Notes: generated by a model not told the origin, from the sequence alone. A stretch of DNA of 9,380 bases from an uncultured Porphyromonas sp. (GCA_945875135.1 CAMCJO010000063.1:1-9380), one strand, 5' to 3'. Shown: positions 1 to 6,631, counted from the stretch's first letter. Numbers and translations are program-made.

Positions 1-86
1 CCCCATCGGTCGTTCGGGGCTGTAGCCCCTCCGACCGACGGCTACGATGCGTCGGACCTCTTGCGAGGTCCTATCCATCGGAGGGA
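1..86. repeat. Cluster of three overlapping stem-loops, non-coding
   Basis: This stretch folds into several perfect short stems. CGGTCG (7-12) pairs with CGACCG (32-37) around an inner stem GGGGC (16-20) / GCCCC (25-29) with a TGTA loop. CCGACG (35-40) can pair with CGTCGG (50-55) over a 9-base loop, competing with the first stem. GGACCTC (54-60) pairs with GAGGTCC (65-71) over the tetraloop TTGC. None is followed by a T-tract on either strand, so these are not standard intrinsic terminators. No open reading frame of note crosses the stretch. It may be the edge of an intergenic repeat family or a structured RNA that continues left of the window. The stems are visible directly; any function is unknown. 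Confidence 0.55.
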
Positions 87-87
87 C

Positions 88-108
88 ATTAGAGATTAGG
101 GATCAGAG
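88..108. repeat. Three-copy 7-bp tandem repeat (ATTAGAG type)
   Basis: The units are ATTAGAG, ATTAGGG and ATCAGAG, starting at 88, 95 and 102. The same 7-mer family recurs at 401-428 on the far side of the repeat region. The octamer ATTAGAGA occurs at 88-95 and again at 421-428. Confidence 0.6.
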
Positions 109-110
109 TG

Positions 111-155
111 CTAGTGTGGCTAGTGCCTCTAGTAGCACTAGTGCAACTAGTGAGT
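111..155. repeat. Five-copy 9-bp tandem repeat (CTAGTGnnn)
   Basis: CTAGT occurs at 111, 120, 129, 138 and 147, exactly nine bases apart. The sixth base is G in four of the five copies and the last three bases vary. The period is a multiple of three, so a short plus-strand open frame (108-302) reads Leu-Val-X repeatedly. That frame shows no other protein-like feature and I do not regard it as a gene. CTAG is commonly rare in bacterial genomes, so five phased copies are unlikely to be chance. Confidence 0.75.
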
Positions 156-186
156 CCAGCCAACAGGGCCAATAGCTCGAAAGGGT

Positions 187-342
187 TGTCCCATACTGAT
201 GGGACAAAAATCTCCCACCCCGTGTGGGACGAAAAAATCCCCACGGAGGGACGAAATGATCCCCACGGAGGTGTGGAAAAACTCTTCGGAGGAATCAAAT
301 GAAACTTCGGAAGAATCAAATGAAACTTCGGAGGAGTTTTTT
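187..342. repeat. Degenerate array of 21-27 bp hairpin / A-tract units
   Basis: About seven related units lie head to tail. The first is a perfect 8-bp hairpin TGTCCCAT-ACTG-ATGGGACA (187-206) followed by an A-tract. The second is TCCCAC (213-218) pairing with GTGGGA (224-229), again followed by an A-tract. Two units then start ATCCCCACGGAGG (237-249 and 259-271). Two 21-bp units start CTTCGGAGGAATC and CTTCGGAAGAATC (284-304, 305-325; one mismatch), and a partial third begins at 326. AAAAACTCTTC (277-287) can pair with GAGGAGTTTTT (331-341), allowing one G-U, across a 43-base loop. This could act as a weak terminator for a gene entering from the left, but the loop is long. No coding function is apparent. 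Confidence 0.65.
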
Positions 343-360
343 CTCGCCTACGTGGGGAGT

Positions 361-399
361 AAAAAATATCCACGTGGAATTGCATTCTCCACGTGGATA
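361..399 (-). terminator. Intrinsic terminator of the rnf operon
   Basis: TATCCACGTGGA (367-378) and TCCACGTGGATA (388-399) are perfect 12-bp inverted repeats around a 9-base loop. On the minus strand the hairpin is followed at once by six T residues (complement of 361-366). The stem begins 22 bases past the rnfA stop codon. The position, the perfect stem and the T-tract on the correct strand make this the natural end of the rnf transcript. Each arm contains the self-complementary CCACGTGG. ACGTGG at 351-356 can also pair with CCACGT at 370-375 as an alternative fold. Confidence 0.88.
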
Positions 400-400
400 C

Positions 401-428
401 TTAGAGGTTAGAAGTTAGATATTAGAGA
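401..428. repeat. Four-copy 7-bp tandem repeat overlapping the rnfA stop codon
   Basis: The units are TTAGAGG, TTAGAAG, TTAGATA and TTAGAGA, starting at 401, 408, 415 and 422. The last unit supplies the rnfA stop codon (TAA on the minus strand, 422-424) and its final sense codon. It belongs to the same 7-mer family as the repeat at 88-108. Confidence 0.65.
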
Positions 429-1003
429 CTGGCTAGACCTGAGAAGCCCATGAAGGCCATCGCTAGGATACCAGCGGTGATGAGGGCGATGGGGGTGCCC
501 TTCATAGCGCGTGGCGTACTGCCGGTCTTGGCTAGCTGCTCGCGTATACCGGCGAAGATGACCATAGCGAGGAGGAAGCCGATACCGATGGAGACGGCAT
601 ACATGAGCGACTCTGCGTAGGTGAAGTCCTTCTGGATGACGAGGATAGCAACACCGAGTACACAGCAGTTTGTCGTAATCAGCGGGAGGAAGACACCGAG
701 CGCCTGATAGAGCGCGGGGGAGATCTTCTTGATGATCATCTCGATCATCTGCACGAGTGTGGCGATGACGAGGATGAAGGCGATTGTCTGCAGGAATTCG
801 AGTTCCAGTGGAACTAATATATAGGTCTGTACGAGCCAGGTGACCATCGTCGCTAGTAGCAAGACGAAGGTGACGGCAGCTCCCATGCCTGTGGCGGTAG
901 AGACTTTCTTAGAGACACCTAAGAAGGGGCAGATACCGAGGAACTGGGAGAGGACTACGTTGTTGACAAAGACCGCAACGATGAATATGATGATAAATTC
1001 CAT
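422..1003 (-). CDS. rnfA: RnfA, membrane core subunit of the Rnf complex
   Basis: This 193-residue, very hydrophobic protein is a membrane subunit of the ferredoxin:NAD+ oxidoreductase (Rnf). It has the six membrane spans expected of the RnfA/NqrE family and the normal family length. Conserved cysteines are visible at C25 (LGICPFLGVS) and C113/C114 (TTNCCVLGVA). In this family one Cys from each site, with the matching pair in RnfE, is known to hold a buried Fe-S centre that carries electrons across the membrane. It begins MEFIIIFIVAVFVNN, a good match to the family start. It is the last gene of the operon, 64 bases after rnfE, and is followed 22 bases later by a strong terminator. RnfA and RnfE are paralogues of inverted topology; gene order and the C25/C113 context identify this one as RnfA. 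Confidence 0.96.
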   Translation of the reverse strand: MEFIIIFIVAVFVNNVVLSQFLGICPFLGVSKKVSTATGMGAAVTFVLLLATMVTWLVQTYILVPLELEFLQTIAFILVIATLVQMIEMIIKKISPALYQALGVFLPLITTNCCVLGVAILVIQKDFTYAESLMYAVSIGIGFLLAMVIFAGIREQLAKTGSTPRAMKGTPIALITAGILAMAFMGFSGLASL

Positions 1004-1031
1004 AGTAGTAAGTGTCTGTGTGATGAGCTGT

Positions 1032-1046
1032 GGCTACGGGGTAGCC
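1032..1046. other. Small hairpin in the rnfE-rnfA gap
   Basis: GGCTAC (1032-1037) and GTAGCC (1041-1046) form a perfect 6-bp stem with a 3-base loop, in the middle of the only long gap inside the downstream half of the operon (1004-1067). No T-tract follows on the minus strand, so termination is unlikely. It could mark an mRNA processing or stability site; that is speculation. Confidence 0.4.
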
Positions 1047-1067
1047 TTTGCATCTCGTTGGTTTGAT

Positions 1068-1658
1068 CTATTGCTTCTTGGTGATCGCGTGATAGATACC
1101 GATGAGTAGTCCTAGAGCGATGAAGGCTCCCGGAGGCAGTACGAAGAGCAGTGCGGAGAAGTCGTTGGGATAGGTCGTTATGCCGAAGAATGAACCGCCG
1201 CCGAGCATCTCACGTACGATGCCTAGGAGGGTGAGTCCGATGGTAAAGCCTAGTCCGATGCCGATACCGTCAAAAAGTGATATGCCGACGCTACTCTTGG
1301 AGGCGGTGGACTCGGCACGTCCGAGGACGATACAGTTGACCACGATCAGCGGGATGAAGATACCCAGACTCTGATCGAGCGCCGGTAGGTATGCCTTGAT
1401 AACCATCTGCAGTACGGTCACGAAGCCTGCGATGACGACGATAAAGGCGGGAATACGTACGGCATCGGGTATGAGTCGCTTCAGGAGGGAGATCATCACG
1501 TTGGAGCAGATAAGCACGAATGTGGTGGCTAGTCCCATGCTGAGTCCGTTGATGGCCGATGTGGTGGTCGCCAAGGTAGGACACATACCGAGGAGAAGCA
1601 CGAAGGTGGGGTTCTCCGTAATGATACCATTGGTAATTGTCTTGATATACTTATTCAT
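1068..1658 (-). CDS. rnfE: RnfE, membrane core subunit of the Rnf complex
   Basis: This 196-residue polytopic membrane protein of the RnfE/NqrD family has about six hydrophobic spans. It begins MNKYIKTITNGIITENPTFV, with the N-E-N-P motif typical of RnfE. C26 (LGMCPTLA) and C109 (VVNCIVLGRAE) are the conserved cysteines expected to share an Fe-S centre with those of RnfA. The conserved N-C-I-V-L-G-R-A-E segment separates it from RnfA. It starts 9 bases after the rnfG stop, which implies co-transcription and probably coupled translation. Its length is normal for the family and no defects are visible. With RnfA and RnfD it forms the ion-translocating membrane part of the complex. Confidence 0.96.
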   Translation of the reverse strand: MNKYIKTITNGIITENPTFVLLLGMCPTLATTTSAINGLSMGLATTFVLICSNVMISLLKRLIPDAVRIPAFIVVIAGFVTVLQMVIKAYLPALDQSLGIFIPLIVVNCIVLGRAESTASKSSVGISLFDGIGIGLGFTIGLTLLGIVREMLGGGSFFGITTYPNDFSALLFVLPPGAFIALGLLIGIYHAITKKQ

Positions 1659-1667
1659 GGCGGTGCA

Positions 1668-2816
1668 TTACTTAGTTGATTCGTTGGCAGAAGCCTCTAC
1701 AAAGATGCGCTGCGCCCGGGCGATGCCCTGTAGGATAGCGCGCGAAGAAACTGTAGAGCCTGAGACAGCGTCTATAGAGCCGCCATCTTTGCGTAGCTTG
1801 AGACTAGCGGGGGTGACCTTCTTGCCGATGAGCGACTTCTTCGAGGGCTTGGTGGTAGCGGGGTCTTGGTTGCCGCCATACTCATTACTGATGGAGATGA
1901 GCTTGCCCTTAGCATTGAGATCAGCGATGGCAAAGGCTGCGAGCGCACCATTATTGTCAAAGCAGACGAGCATCGGGAGGCAGCGCCCCTCGTAGTCATC
2001 ATCACTGGTAGTGACGATGAGTAGGCCTGTCGCTTCGCTCATATCATTGGTGCCGTAGCTCTGGATCAGCCAAGGAGTGCCGTCGTCGGTGGTGCCACTC
2101 TTCGCTTTGTCCACAAGACGATAAGCGGGGAGCAACGTGTTGAAGAGGCTGTCGATGACCTCTCGCTCGGGTAGCGCACAGTTGCTCTCGGTGGGTTGTG
2201 CCGTGGGCCCACCCTCGCCGACAACGCTCTGATAGACTCGGTAAGCTCGCTCGATGGCGTCGATGAAAGCTCTACTGGAGATGGTCGCTGCGGTGATAGC
2301 GTCGACCTTACCTCCGTCCTTAGAGACCTTGAGTGGCGAAGCTTGGCTCATATCCAGCCTGCGTACATCACGGATGAGGTCGGCATTGGGTGCGGGAGAG
2401 GTAAACCACTCCTGTATCTTAGCACCTAGTCCTGGGGTCTCCTCGTGCTTGAGTACTTTGAAGCCGACGATCTGGCTCTGCATGTCAAAGCCTACCATAA
2501 TATCTATGTGCCCCGAAAAGCCCGCATCGGTATAGGTCTCGATGGCATAGCCGACGGGCTGACCGCCCTTCATAGCGGGGTAGACGATGAGTGGACGAGG
2601 CTCGCTCTCGAGTGCGACGGTGTCTTGCTCTTCGTAAGGATTATTATCAAAGGCGGGGACGATCTCTTTGATCGCCTCGACCTTAGCTTTCGTCTCGGCC
2701 TGTGCGATGGTATCTTTGGTTGCTACATTGACCAAGGCTAAGATACCAGCGATGATCAGACAGATGATCCCGAGTGAGAGGATCATGTTGGGGAGTGTAG
2801 AGGGTAGCTTCTTCAT
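1668..2816 (-). CDS. rnfG: RnfG, FMN-binding subunit with two tandem FMN-binding domains
   Basis: RnfG normally has about 200 residues: one N-terminal membrane anchor and one FMN-binding domain facing the outer side, where FMN is joined to a Thr by a phosphoester bond. This protein has 382 residues. Residues 10-32 form the anchor. Residues 44-196 form a first domain with the RnfG hallmark HEETPGLGAKI (123-133) and the attachment-site motif DAITAAT (172-178). Residues 216-376 look like a second copy, with a parallel ending: KDGGKVDAITAATISSRAF (166-184) versus KDGGSIDAVSGSTVSSRAI (343-361). The second copy has lost the ETPGLG motif but keeps a Thr (T355) in DAVSGST. Both motifs depart from the usual (S/T)GAT by one residue. 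The start overlaps the rnfD stop (ATGA). The first domain is probably the working RnfG; whether the second binds FMN is open. Confidence 0.93.
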   Translation of the reverse strand: MKKLPSTLPNMILSLGIICLIIAGILALVNVATKDTIAQAETKAKVEAIKEIVPAFDNNPYEEQDTVALESEPRPLIVYPAMKGGQPVGYAIETYTDAGFSGHIDIMVGFDMQSQIVGFKVLKHEETPGLGAKIQEWFTSPAPNADLIRDVRRLDMSQASPLKVSKDGGKVDAITAATISSRAFIDAIERAYRVYQSVVGEGGPTAQPTESNCALPEREVIDSLFNTLLPAYRLVDKAKSGTTDDGTPWLIQSYGTNDMSEATGLLIVTTSDDDYEGRCLPMLVCFDNNGALAAFAIADLNAKGKLISISNEYGGNQDPATTKPSKKSLIGKKVTPASLKLRKDGGSIDAVSGSTVSSRAILQGIARAQRIFVEASANESTK

Positions 2817-3802
2817 CTTTTAGCCTCCTTTCTAGATTTGACCACATGACCGAAGTGACGTGGCTTGATGTAGATGTTGAGTAGTGGGGTGAACGCATTC
2901 ATAATGAGGATGGCAAAGGACATACCCTCAGGGTAAGAGCCCCACAAGCGGATGATGACGGTGAGTAGTCCGATCATACAGCCGTAGATGAGCTGCGCAC
3001 GGTGCGAAATAGGCGAGGTGACGTAGTCGGTCGCCATAAAGACCGCACCAAAGAGCAGACCACCCGTCAGTAGGTGGAAGAAGGGACTAGCGTACATCGC
3101 TGGGTCGTAGAGGTGCATGATGCCACTCAGTACGAAAGCGGAGACGATAATAGCCACGGGCGTGTGCCACGTGATGATGCGACGGATGAGTAGATAAGCT
3201 AATCCGATGAGGATAGCGATGGCACTCACCTCGCCCATGGAGGAGAAGTTGAAGCCGACGAGGAGTTGCAACGAGTCGGGCAGCTGGTCAATGGCTCCTG
3301 ACTTGAGGATGCCTAGCGGCGTCGCGCCAGAGACCGCATCGGTAGCCTGCTCGGCAAGACGGGCGGGGAGCTTCCAGGTGGTCATCTGCGCAGGATAGGA
3401 GATGAGGAGGAAGACACGCCCGACGAGTGCGGGGTTGAATATATTATTGCCCAGTCCGCCGAAGGCCATCTTGCCAATGCCGATAGCGACGACACCACCC
3501 ATGAGGACGAGCCACCAGGGGAGCGAGGCGGGGAGGTTGAAAGCTAGGATGACGCCTGTCAGCAGTGCCGAGCCGTCGAGCAGACGACAAGGGCGATGCA
3601 GGAAGAAGCGGGTGATGACCCACTCCGTGAGCATACAGGAGGCTACCGAGATAGCGGTGATAAGTAGAGCGTCTGTCCTAAACTGGTAGAGCATGACGAG
3701 GAATGCTGGTATCAAAGCAATCAGCACCCCATACATATTCTTGCTAATGGTGTCACCGCTATGGATATGCGGTGAGGGTGATACGATGACTTGTTGTGCC
3801 AT
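2813..3802 (-). CDS. rnfD: RnfD, membrane subunit with covalent FMN
   Basis: RnfD/NqrB-family membrane protein of 329 residues with multiple hydrophobic spans. It is the flavin-carrying, ion-translocating subunit of Rnf. The N-terminal VSPSPHIHSGDTISKNMYG (7-25) is characteristic of RnfD. The motif DAVSGATPLG (155-164) contains T161, which by family knowledge is the covalent FMN attachment residue. GGLGNNIFNPALVGRVFL (115-132) and ATDYVTSPIS (257-266) are further conserved family segments. The gene starts 52 bases after the rnfC stop and its own stop overlaps the rnfG start by four bases, a sign of translational coupling. The length is close to that of family members and nothing is missing. 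Confidence 0.96.
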   Translation of the reverse strand: MAQQVIVSPSPHIHSGDTISKNMYGVLIALIPAFLVMLYQFRTDALLITAISVASCMLTEWVITRFFLHRPCRLLDGSALLTGVILAFNLPASLPWWLVLMGGVVAIGIGKMAFGGLGNNIFNPALVGRVFLLISYPAQMTTWKLPARLAEQATDAVSGATPLGILKSGAIDQLPDSLQLLVGFNFSSMGEVSAIAILIGLAYLLIRRIITWHTPVAIIVSAFVLSGIMHLYDPAMYASPFFHLLTGGLLFGAVFMATDYVTSPISHRAQLIYGCMIGLLTVIIRLWGSYPEGMSFAILIMNAFTPLLNIYIKPRHFGHVVKSRKEAKR

Positions 3803-3854
3803 AAGCTATATATCGTAGTCGATGATGAGGATCGGTGATCTGTCTCAGTGTGTA

Positions 3855-5207
3855 TTACTTCTTGCGGGCTCGCATGATACCCATGACGGTCTGCTTGCCG
3901 ACACGTATGTAGTCGAGGAGCGGACGTCCAGCTGGGCAGGTGTAGCTACAAGAGCCGCACTCGATGCAGTCGGCGATGTAGTTGTGCTCGGTGCTCTCCC
4001 AGTCTTTGTAGATGGTGTCACGCATGAGGAAGGCGGGGTTGAGTCCCATCGGGCAGACCGATACGCACTTACCGCAGCGTATGCAGTCGTGCATCTCGGG
4101 ACGTGTCGACTCCTTGGCGGAGAGGATGAGTAGTCCTGACGAACCCTTAGCAACGGGGATGTCGGTGCTGACGAGTGCGCGCCCCATCATAGGACCACCG
4201 CCGATGATCTTGCCCGGCTCCTCTGCATAACCTCCCGCAGCATCGATGAGCGTCTGCATGGGCGTACCGATGCGTGCCTTAAAGTTGGAGGGGTGTGCGA
4301 TAGCTTGTCCTGTGACTGTGATGATGCGCTCGATGAGTGGCTTGTGCTTCATGACCGCCTCGTAGATAGCGAAGGTGGTCCCGACGTTTTGCACGATAGC
4401 GCCCGTAGAGATAGGCAATGCGCCTGAGGCAACCTGCTTGCGGATCAGAGCGTCGATGAGCTGCTTCTCGCCACCCTGCGGGTAACGCTTCTTGAGCGGT
4501 ACAACGGTGATGCTGTGTCCCTCGGGGAGGAACTCCTTAGCACGCTCCGCCGCGTCACGCATGATGCGTATAGCGTCGGGTTTGTTATTCTCAATGCCTA
4601 TGAGCGTGCGGGGAGCATTGGTCGCCTTCATGATGATCGCGCAGCCGACCATGATCTCCATCGCCTTGACACGCATGAGCGCATCGTCGCTCGTGAGATA
4701 AGGCTCACACTCGACGGCGTTGATGATGACGTAGTCGGCACTCTGTCCAGGAGGCGGCGAGAGCTTGACATGCGTGGGGAAGGTTGCACCACCCATACCG
4801 ACGATACCCATCTCAGCTATGCGGTCGATGATCTGCTTAGGGTCAAGCTCCGTCTCCGTGATGAGCGTATCTGTCTGGTCAATGTAGTCCTCCCACTCGT
4901 CGCCCTCGACCTGGATAAAGATAGCGGGCTTCTTAAAGCCACTGGCATCAGTGATCTGGTCGATCTTGGTGACGGTGCCAGAGACGGAGGAGTGAATATT
5001 TGCCGAGACAAAGCCTCCCGCCTTGCCTAGGAGTGTACCTACGCGCACCTTGTCGCCCTTGCTGACGGCAGCGGTGGCGGGCGCACCTATATGCTGTGCT
5101 AATGTGATGACCACCTCGTCTGGAGGAGCGACAACGGTGATAGGTACCCCGGCGCTGATCTTATGGTCATGGGGATGGATACCCCCTATTCTAAATGTCT
5201 TTGCCAT
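3855..5207 (-). CDS. rnfC: RnfC, NADH/FMN-binding subunit with two [4Fe-4S] clusters
   Basis: RnfC is the peripheral cytoplasmic subunit that exchanges electrons with NAD+/NADH. The 450-residue protein has the expected order: an N-terminal barrel-like region (MAKTFRIGGIHPHDHK and following); the Nuo51-like flavin/nucleotide-binding region with GMVG-like GIVGMGGATFPTHVK (134-148) and YPQGGEKQL (242-250); and a C-terminal ferredoxin region. The latter has two CxxCxxCxxxCP motifs at C375/C378/C381/C385 and C414/C417/C420/C424, sufficient for two [4Fe-4S] clusters. The first conserved residue block follows the start codon closely, so the start is secure. It begins 9 bases after the rnfB stop. Its length matches the short RnfC class; there is no long Ala/Lys-rich tail such as enterobacterial RnfC carries. 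Confidence 0.96.
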   Translation of the reverse strand: MAKTFRIGGIHPHDHKISAGVPITVVAPPDEVVITLAQHIGAPATAAVSKGDKVRVGTLLGKAGGFVSANIHSSVSGTVTKIDQITDASGFKKPAIFIQVEGDEWEDYIDQTDTLITETELDPKQIIDRIAEMGIVGMGGATFPTHVKLSPPPGQSADYVIINAVECEPYLTSDDALMRVKAMEIMVGCAIIMKATNAPRTLIGIENNKPDAIRIMRDAAERAKEFLPEGHSITVVPLKKRYPQGGEKQLIDALIRKQVASGALPISTGAIVQNVGTTFAIYEAVMKHKPLIERIITVTGQAIAHPSNFKARIGTPMQTLIDAAGGYAEEPGKIIGGGPMMGRALVSTDIPVAKGSSGLLILSAKESTRPEMHDCIRCGKCVSVCPMGLNPAFLMRDTIYKDWESTEHNYIADCIECGSCSYTCPAGRPLLDYIRVGKQTVMGIMRARKK

Positions 5208-5216
5208 AGCTTCGTG

Positions 5217-6152
5217 TTAATCTTTCTGAGGTACAGATGCTGTTGAGGAGGTAGCAGCAGGAGCGGCAGTGGCAGCGGCTGTTGCCATGGCGGGAGCAGG
5301 CTTGTCGGCGGGCCCTGGCTTTGCTGCAGGTTCTTTGCGTGGCGGGAAGTTGACCTCATGGATAGCTCCCGTCGGGCACTCGGCCACACACTTACGACAT
5401 AGACGACACTTCTGATGGTCTATGTAAGCGAGATTGTTCTCTATCGTGATTGCCTCAAACTGGCATACCTTAAAGCACTTGCTACATCCGATACAAGCGT
5501 TGGCACAAGCCTTACGAGCCACGCCTCCCTTGTCCTTATTGACACAGCTGACGTAGATACGGCGTCCCTTGGGTCCCTTCTTGCGTAGCTCGATAATCAT
5601 CTTCGGGCAAGCCTTGACACACGCTCCACAGGCGGTACACTTATCTTCGTCCACCTCGGGGAGACCCGTCTCGGGATTCATGTGGATGGCATCAAAGTCG
5701 CAGACAGCGACGCAGTCGCCATTGCCTAGACAGCCGTAGCTACAGCCCGTCTCGCCACTATAAAGGGCCGACTCGATCTTACAGCTACGAGCTCCTATAT
5801 AAGTATTGGTGCGTGGACGCGCCTCGCAGGTACCGTTACAGCGCACGACGGCTACGAGCGGGTCGCTCTTAGCGACGCTCTGACCGAGGATCTCTGCGAC
5901 CTTGGTCATGACCGGCTCTCCGCCCACGGGGCACCAGAGCCCTTCGAGAGAGGAGGCTTCGCAGCAAGCCTTGGCAAAGCTAGCACAGCCAGGATGACCG
6001 CAGCCACCGCAGTTGGCCTGAGGGAGCACCTCAGCGACCTCGCTGATGCGCGGATCTTCTTTTACTTCAAACTTCTTGGAGGTGATAAAGAGTAGGATGG
6101 CACTGATGAGTGCTATCGCTACAAGAACAAGTATGGTGGGTAGTATTGTCAT
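5217..6152 (-). CDS. rnfB: RnfB, polyferredoxin subunit that accepts electrons from ferredoxin
   Basis: RnfB is membrane-anchored and carries Fe-S clusters that pass electrons from reduced ferredoxin into the Rnf complex. The 311-residue protein has one N-terminal span (about 5-24). An RnfB-type Fe-S domain follows with C48/C51/C56/C74 (ANCGGCGHPGC). Then come a Cys-rich segment (C105, C109, C124, C137, C141, C147, C151), a ferredoxin motif C172/C175/C178/C182, another at C220/C223/C226/C230, and a last at C249/C252/C255/C259. This is the long, multi-cluster RnfB form seen in anaerobes, unlike the roughly 190-residue proteobacterial RsxB. Residues 274-311 are an Ala/Pro/Thr-rich tail of low complexity, probably disordered. 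It starts 18 bases after rseC. I count enough Cys for about five [4Fe-4S] clusters, though exact ligand pairing is inferred. Confidence 0.95.
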   Translation of the reverse strand: MTILPTILVLVAIALISAILLFITSKKFEVKEDPRISEVAEVLPQANCGGCGHPGCASFAKACCEASSLEGLWCPVGGEPVMTKVAEILGQSVAKSDPLVAVVRCNGTCEARPRTNTYIGARSCKIESALYSGETGCSYGCLGNGDCVAVCDFDAIHMNPETGLPEVDEDKCTACGACVKACPKMIIELRKKGPKGRRIYVSCVNKDKGGVARKACANACIGCSKCFKVCQFEAITIENNLAYIDHQKCRLCRKCVAECPTGAIHEVNFPPRKEPAAKPGPADKPAPAMATAAATAAPAATSSTASVPQKD

Positions 6153-6170
6153 AGAGGAGTGTGTATGAAC

Positions 6171-6593
6171 TTACTTTTTTCGCACGGTAAAGGCAAAGGT
6201 TCGCTCAAAGCGGTCACGTAAGAGCCATAGCAGGAGCATATATACGGCGGCTACACCCAAGGCGATCAATATCTGAGCCAGCGTACCTAGCTCTAGGTAG
6301 CTTAGAAGGATGGTTACAGCAATGATGAGGATGGTAGGGACGACCATCGTGAGAAGTACAGCGCGCATGCCCAGCGAGCTACGCATCTCGAGAGAGACCT
6401 GATCACCGACAGCCACCTCGCCGGGTAGCTGAGCGCGATCGATCGTGATCGTCTCCAGACGACTCTCCGAGGCGTGGCAATGCCCCGCAGCCTCGCAGTT
6501 ACTACAAGCTGACGGGCGTAGCACCGTGAGACGCACCTCCCCGCCTTCTATGGCAGTTATGGTGGCATTTCGCTCTATACATTCAGACTTCAT
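6171..6593 (-). CDS. rseC: RseC/MucC-family membrane protein, first gene of the rnf operon
   Basis: This 140-residue protein fits the RseC/MucC family (SoxR-reducing system RseC, positive regulator of sigma-E in proteobacteria). It has a short cytoplasmic N-terminal domain with a Cys motif C30-x2-C33-x5-C39 (SACSNCEAAGHC) plus C5, then two membrane spans at about 77-99 and 104-125, and a basic tail ending RKK. The G-D-Q-V segment (63-66) before the spans is also typical. In Escherichia coli RseC acts with Rsx (the Rnf homologue) in keeping SoxR reduced. Here, in an anaerobe, a role in assembling or regulating Rnf is more likely, but that is inference from gene position. It precedes rnfB by 18 bases and follows a good -7 box by about 40 bases, so it should be the first gene of the transcript. 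Confidence 0.87.
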   Translation of the reverse strand: MKSECIERNATITAIEGGEVRLTVLRPSACSNCEAAGHCHASESRLETITIDRAQLPGEVAVGDQVSLEMRSSLGMRAVLLTMVVPTILIIAVTILLSYLELGTLAQILIALGVAAVYMLLLWLLRDRFERTFAFTVRKK

Positions 6594-6631
6594 TGGCTCT
6601 GTCTTTCACATTGCAACAACCTTCGCATTCG

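Noticed and set aside
187..206. The perfect 8-bp hairpin as an intrinsic terminator
   Set aside because: On the plus strand it is followed by an A-tract, and on the minus strand by mixed sequence, so there is no U-tract in either direction.
108..302. A short plus-strand open frame reading Leu-Val-X repeats
   Set aside because: It arises from the 9-bp repeat and the following hairpin array and shows no protein-like composition or promoter.
187..342. A CRISPR array
   Set aside because: The units lie head to tail without unique spacers of constant length, differ from each other, and no cas gene is present.
89..385. A minus-strand open frame of 98 codons beyond rnfA
   Set aside because: It is built from repeat and hairpin sequence, lies across the rnf terminator, and its Pro/Phe/Ser-rich product looks like no protein family.
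4515..5030. A 171-codon plus-strand open frame opposite rnfC
   Set aside because: It is an antisense shadow of a high-G+C gene with strong family evidence on the other strand. The same holds for 1396-1995 opposite rnfE/rnfG and 3822-4133 opposite rnfC.
422..6152. Na+-translocating NADH:quinone reductase (Nqr) instead of Rnf
   Set aside because: The polyferredoxin RnfB and an RnfC with two ferredoxin motifs are present, and NqrF and NqrA are absent; the gene order is that of rnf.
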